From NCBI RefSeq assembly GCF_014873495.1, contig NZ_JADBGF010000001.1, positions 992,001-1,056,000 on the forward strand: 64,000 nt of DNA, in the 5' to 3' direction. The position numbers and the translations under genes were made by a program. The notes under the pieces were generated by a model. That model was not told the DNA's origin. It did not search any database and saw nothing but the letters and a program-made list of their open reading frames with translations. Source of the DNA: Streptomyces stelliscabiei. Its GTDB lineage: Bacteria > Actinomycetota > Actinomycetes > Streptomycetales > Streptomycetaceae. Below are positions 63,262 to 64,000 of the stretch, piece by piece. Positions within the stretch are counted from its first letter, which is position 1, and every line of letters starts with the position of its first letter.

Positions 63262-64000
63262 ATGCGGTCCACGCACAGACGGCGCCCGCTCGCCGGAGCC
63301 GCGGTCGCGGTGCTGGCCCTGCTGGGGGCCGGGCTGCCGGCCACGGTGGCGAGCGCCGAGAAGAAGCAGGACGACGAGCGGGCCGATCTGACCCGCTTCT
63401 ACCGCCAGAAGATCAAGTGGTCGAAGTGCGAGGGCATGGAGATGCCCAGGGATCTGCGGTGCGGCAAGATCACCGTGCCGCTCGACTACGCCCGGCCCAC
63501 GGCCGGCACCCTCGACCTGGCCGTGGCCCGCTACCGGGGCACCGGCGACCCGCGCGGCTCGCTGCTGCTGAACTTCGGCGGCCCCGGCGGCCCGGGCGTT
63601 CCCGAACTCGCCTACAGCGGCGCGGACTTCATGGATCTCACCAACGGCTACGACCTCGTCTCCTTCGACCCGCGCGGGGTGGGCCGCTCCTCCCCCGTCA
63701 GCTGCGGCGACGGCACCGAGGAGGCGCTGGAGGCCACCGACGACGGGAGCGACGCCGACCACCCCGAGGCCGCGCTCACGCGGCTGCGGCGGGCCGCTGC
63801 CGCGTGCCGGAAGAACTCCGGCCCCGTGCTGCCGCACATCGGCACCGTCGACGCCTCCCGCGACCTGGACGTGATGCGCGCCGCCCTCGGCGACAGGAAG
63901 CTCAACTACCTCGGCTTCTCCTACGGGACCCGGCTGGGCGCGGTCTACGCGGCGCGGTTCCCCGACAAGGTGGGCCGCATGGTCCTCGACGGGGTGGACA
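63262..64000 (+). CDS. Secreted tripeptidyl aminopeptidase-like alpha/beta hydrolase, 3' end beyond the window
   Basis: The first 246 codons of a secreted serine hydrolase of the streptomycete SlpD/SlpE/Tap family. Signal peptide: basic MRSTHRRRP, hydrophobic LAGAAVAVLALLGAGLPATV, cleavage near ASA. Then RFYRQKIKWSKCE, CGKITVPLDYARPTAGTLDL, oxyanion-type LLNFGGPGGPGVPEL, SFDPRGVGRSSPVSCG, and the nucleophile elbow GFSYGT with Ser220. These proteins release tripeptides from N-termini extracellularly. Start ATG 63262 follows GGAGG at 63252-63256. The Asp and His of the triad would lie off the right edge. Confidence 0.93.
   Translation, partial: MRSTHRRRPLAGAAVAVLALLGAGLPATVASAEKKQDDERADLTRFYRQKIKWSKCEGMEMPRDLRCGKITVPLDYARPTAGTLDLAVARYRGTGDPRGSLLLNFGGPGGPGVPELAYSGADFMDLTNGYDLVSFDPRGVGRSSPVSCGDGTEEALEATDDGSDADHPEAALTRLRRAAAACRKNSGPVLPHIGTVDASRDLDVMRAALGDRKLNYLGFSYGTRLGAVYAARFPDKVGRMVLDGVD

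Overview
The window reads as a chromosomal segment of a Streptomyces or close relative. It is very GC-rich with strong third-position GC bias, uses GTG and TTG starts behind purine-rich ribosome sites, and carries actinobacterial signatures such as iron-repressor-like and DasR-like sites, an MbtH partner, a LitR/photolyase pair, an SPW-repeat membrane protein and an FHA-ABC/Ser-Thr kinase operon. No rRNA, tRNA, phage, IS or CRISPR was seen. All calls are by eye from sequence and translation.

Region 1 (1-27025) is a peptide siderophore locus. Two FecCD-type ferric-siderophore permeases, and the start of a third gene cut by the left edge, run leftward. Between the permeases lies a small ORF made largely of a 30-bp tandem repeat. 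Rightward runs a giant five-module NRPS (about 6,324 aa) plus an MbtH-like protein. A leftward operon then encodes a heterodimeric exporter-fold ABC pair and a siderophore-binding lipoprotein. Three iron-box-like palindromes mark the three promoter regions. The NRPS has an N-terminal condensation remnant, N-methyltransferase inserts in modules 1 and 3, A-domain codes read as serine (module 2) and N5-hydroxyornithine (module 3), a terminal epimerase and no thioesterase. This fits an N-methylated hydroxamate pentapeptide of the scabichelin/turgichelin kind. The ornithine N-hydroxylase and formyltransferase expected for such a product are not in the window.

Region 2 (27.0-35.4 kb) is a patchwork. 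It holds an amidohydrolase pseudogene broken by a 17-bp tandem duplication, hypothetical genes, two small gene fragments, an RpiB/LacAB-type isomerase, a kinase / small protein / FHA-ABC transporter operon (Rv1747-PknF-like), a hypothetical protein, an NTF2-like protein and a DUF1905 fragment.

Region 3 (35.4-51.8 kb) holds a YghZ-like aldo-keto reductase divergent from a LysR regulator, a membrane-anchored XRE-type regulator divergent from a secreted protein, a DinB-like protein, adenosine deaminase, a VOC protein, an uncharacterised HTH-like protein, a secreted GH19 chitinase with DasR-like sites, an acyl-CoA dehydrogenase-like protein, a GNAT enzyme, an ssuE-ssuD sulfonate pair preceded by a short leader peptide, and an MMPL transporter with its MarR regulator.

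Region 4 (51.9-64.0 kb) holds an NAD-binding/SRPBCC fusion, a photolyase converging on a B12-binding MerR regulator (LitR-like), an SPW membrane protein, an APH-fold phosphotransferase, three GNAT proteins, a nucleoside deaminase with a low-complexity acidic tail, a family-3 acyltransferase, and the 5' part of a secreted tripeptidyl-aminopeptidase-like hydrolase cut by the right edge.
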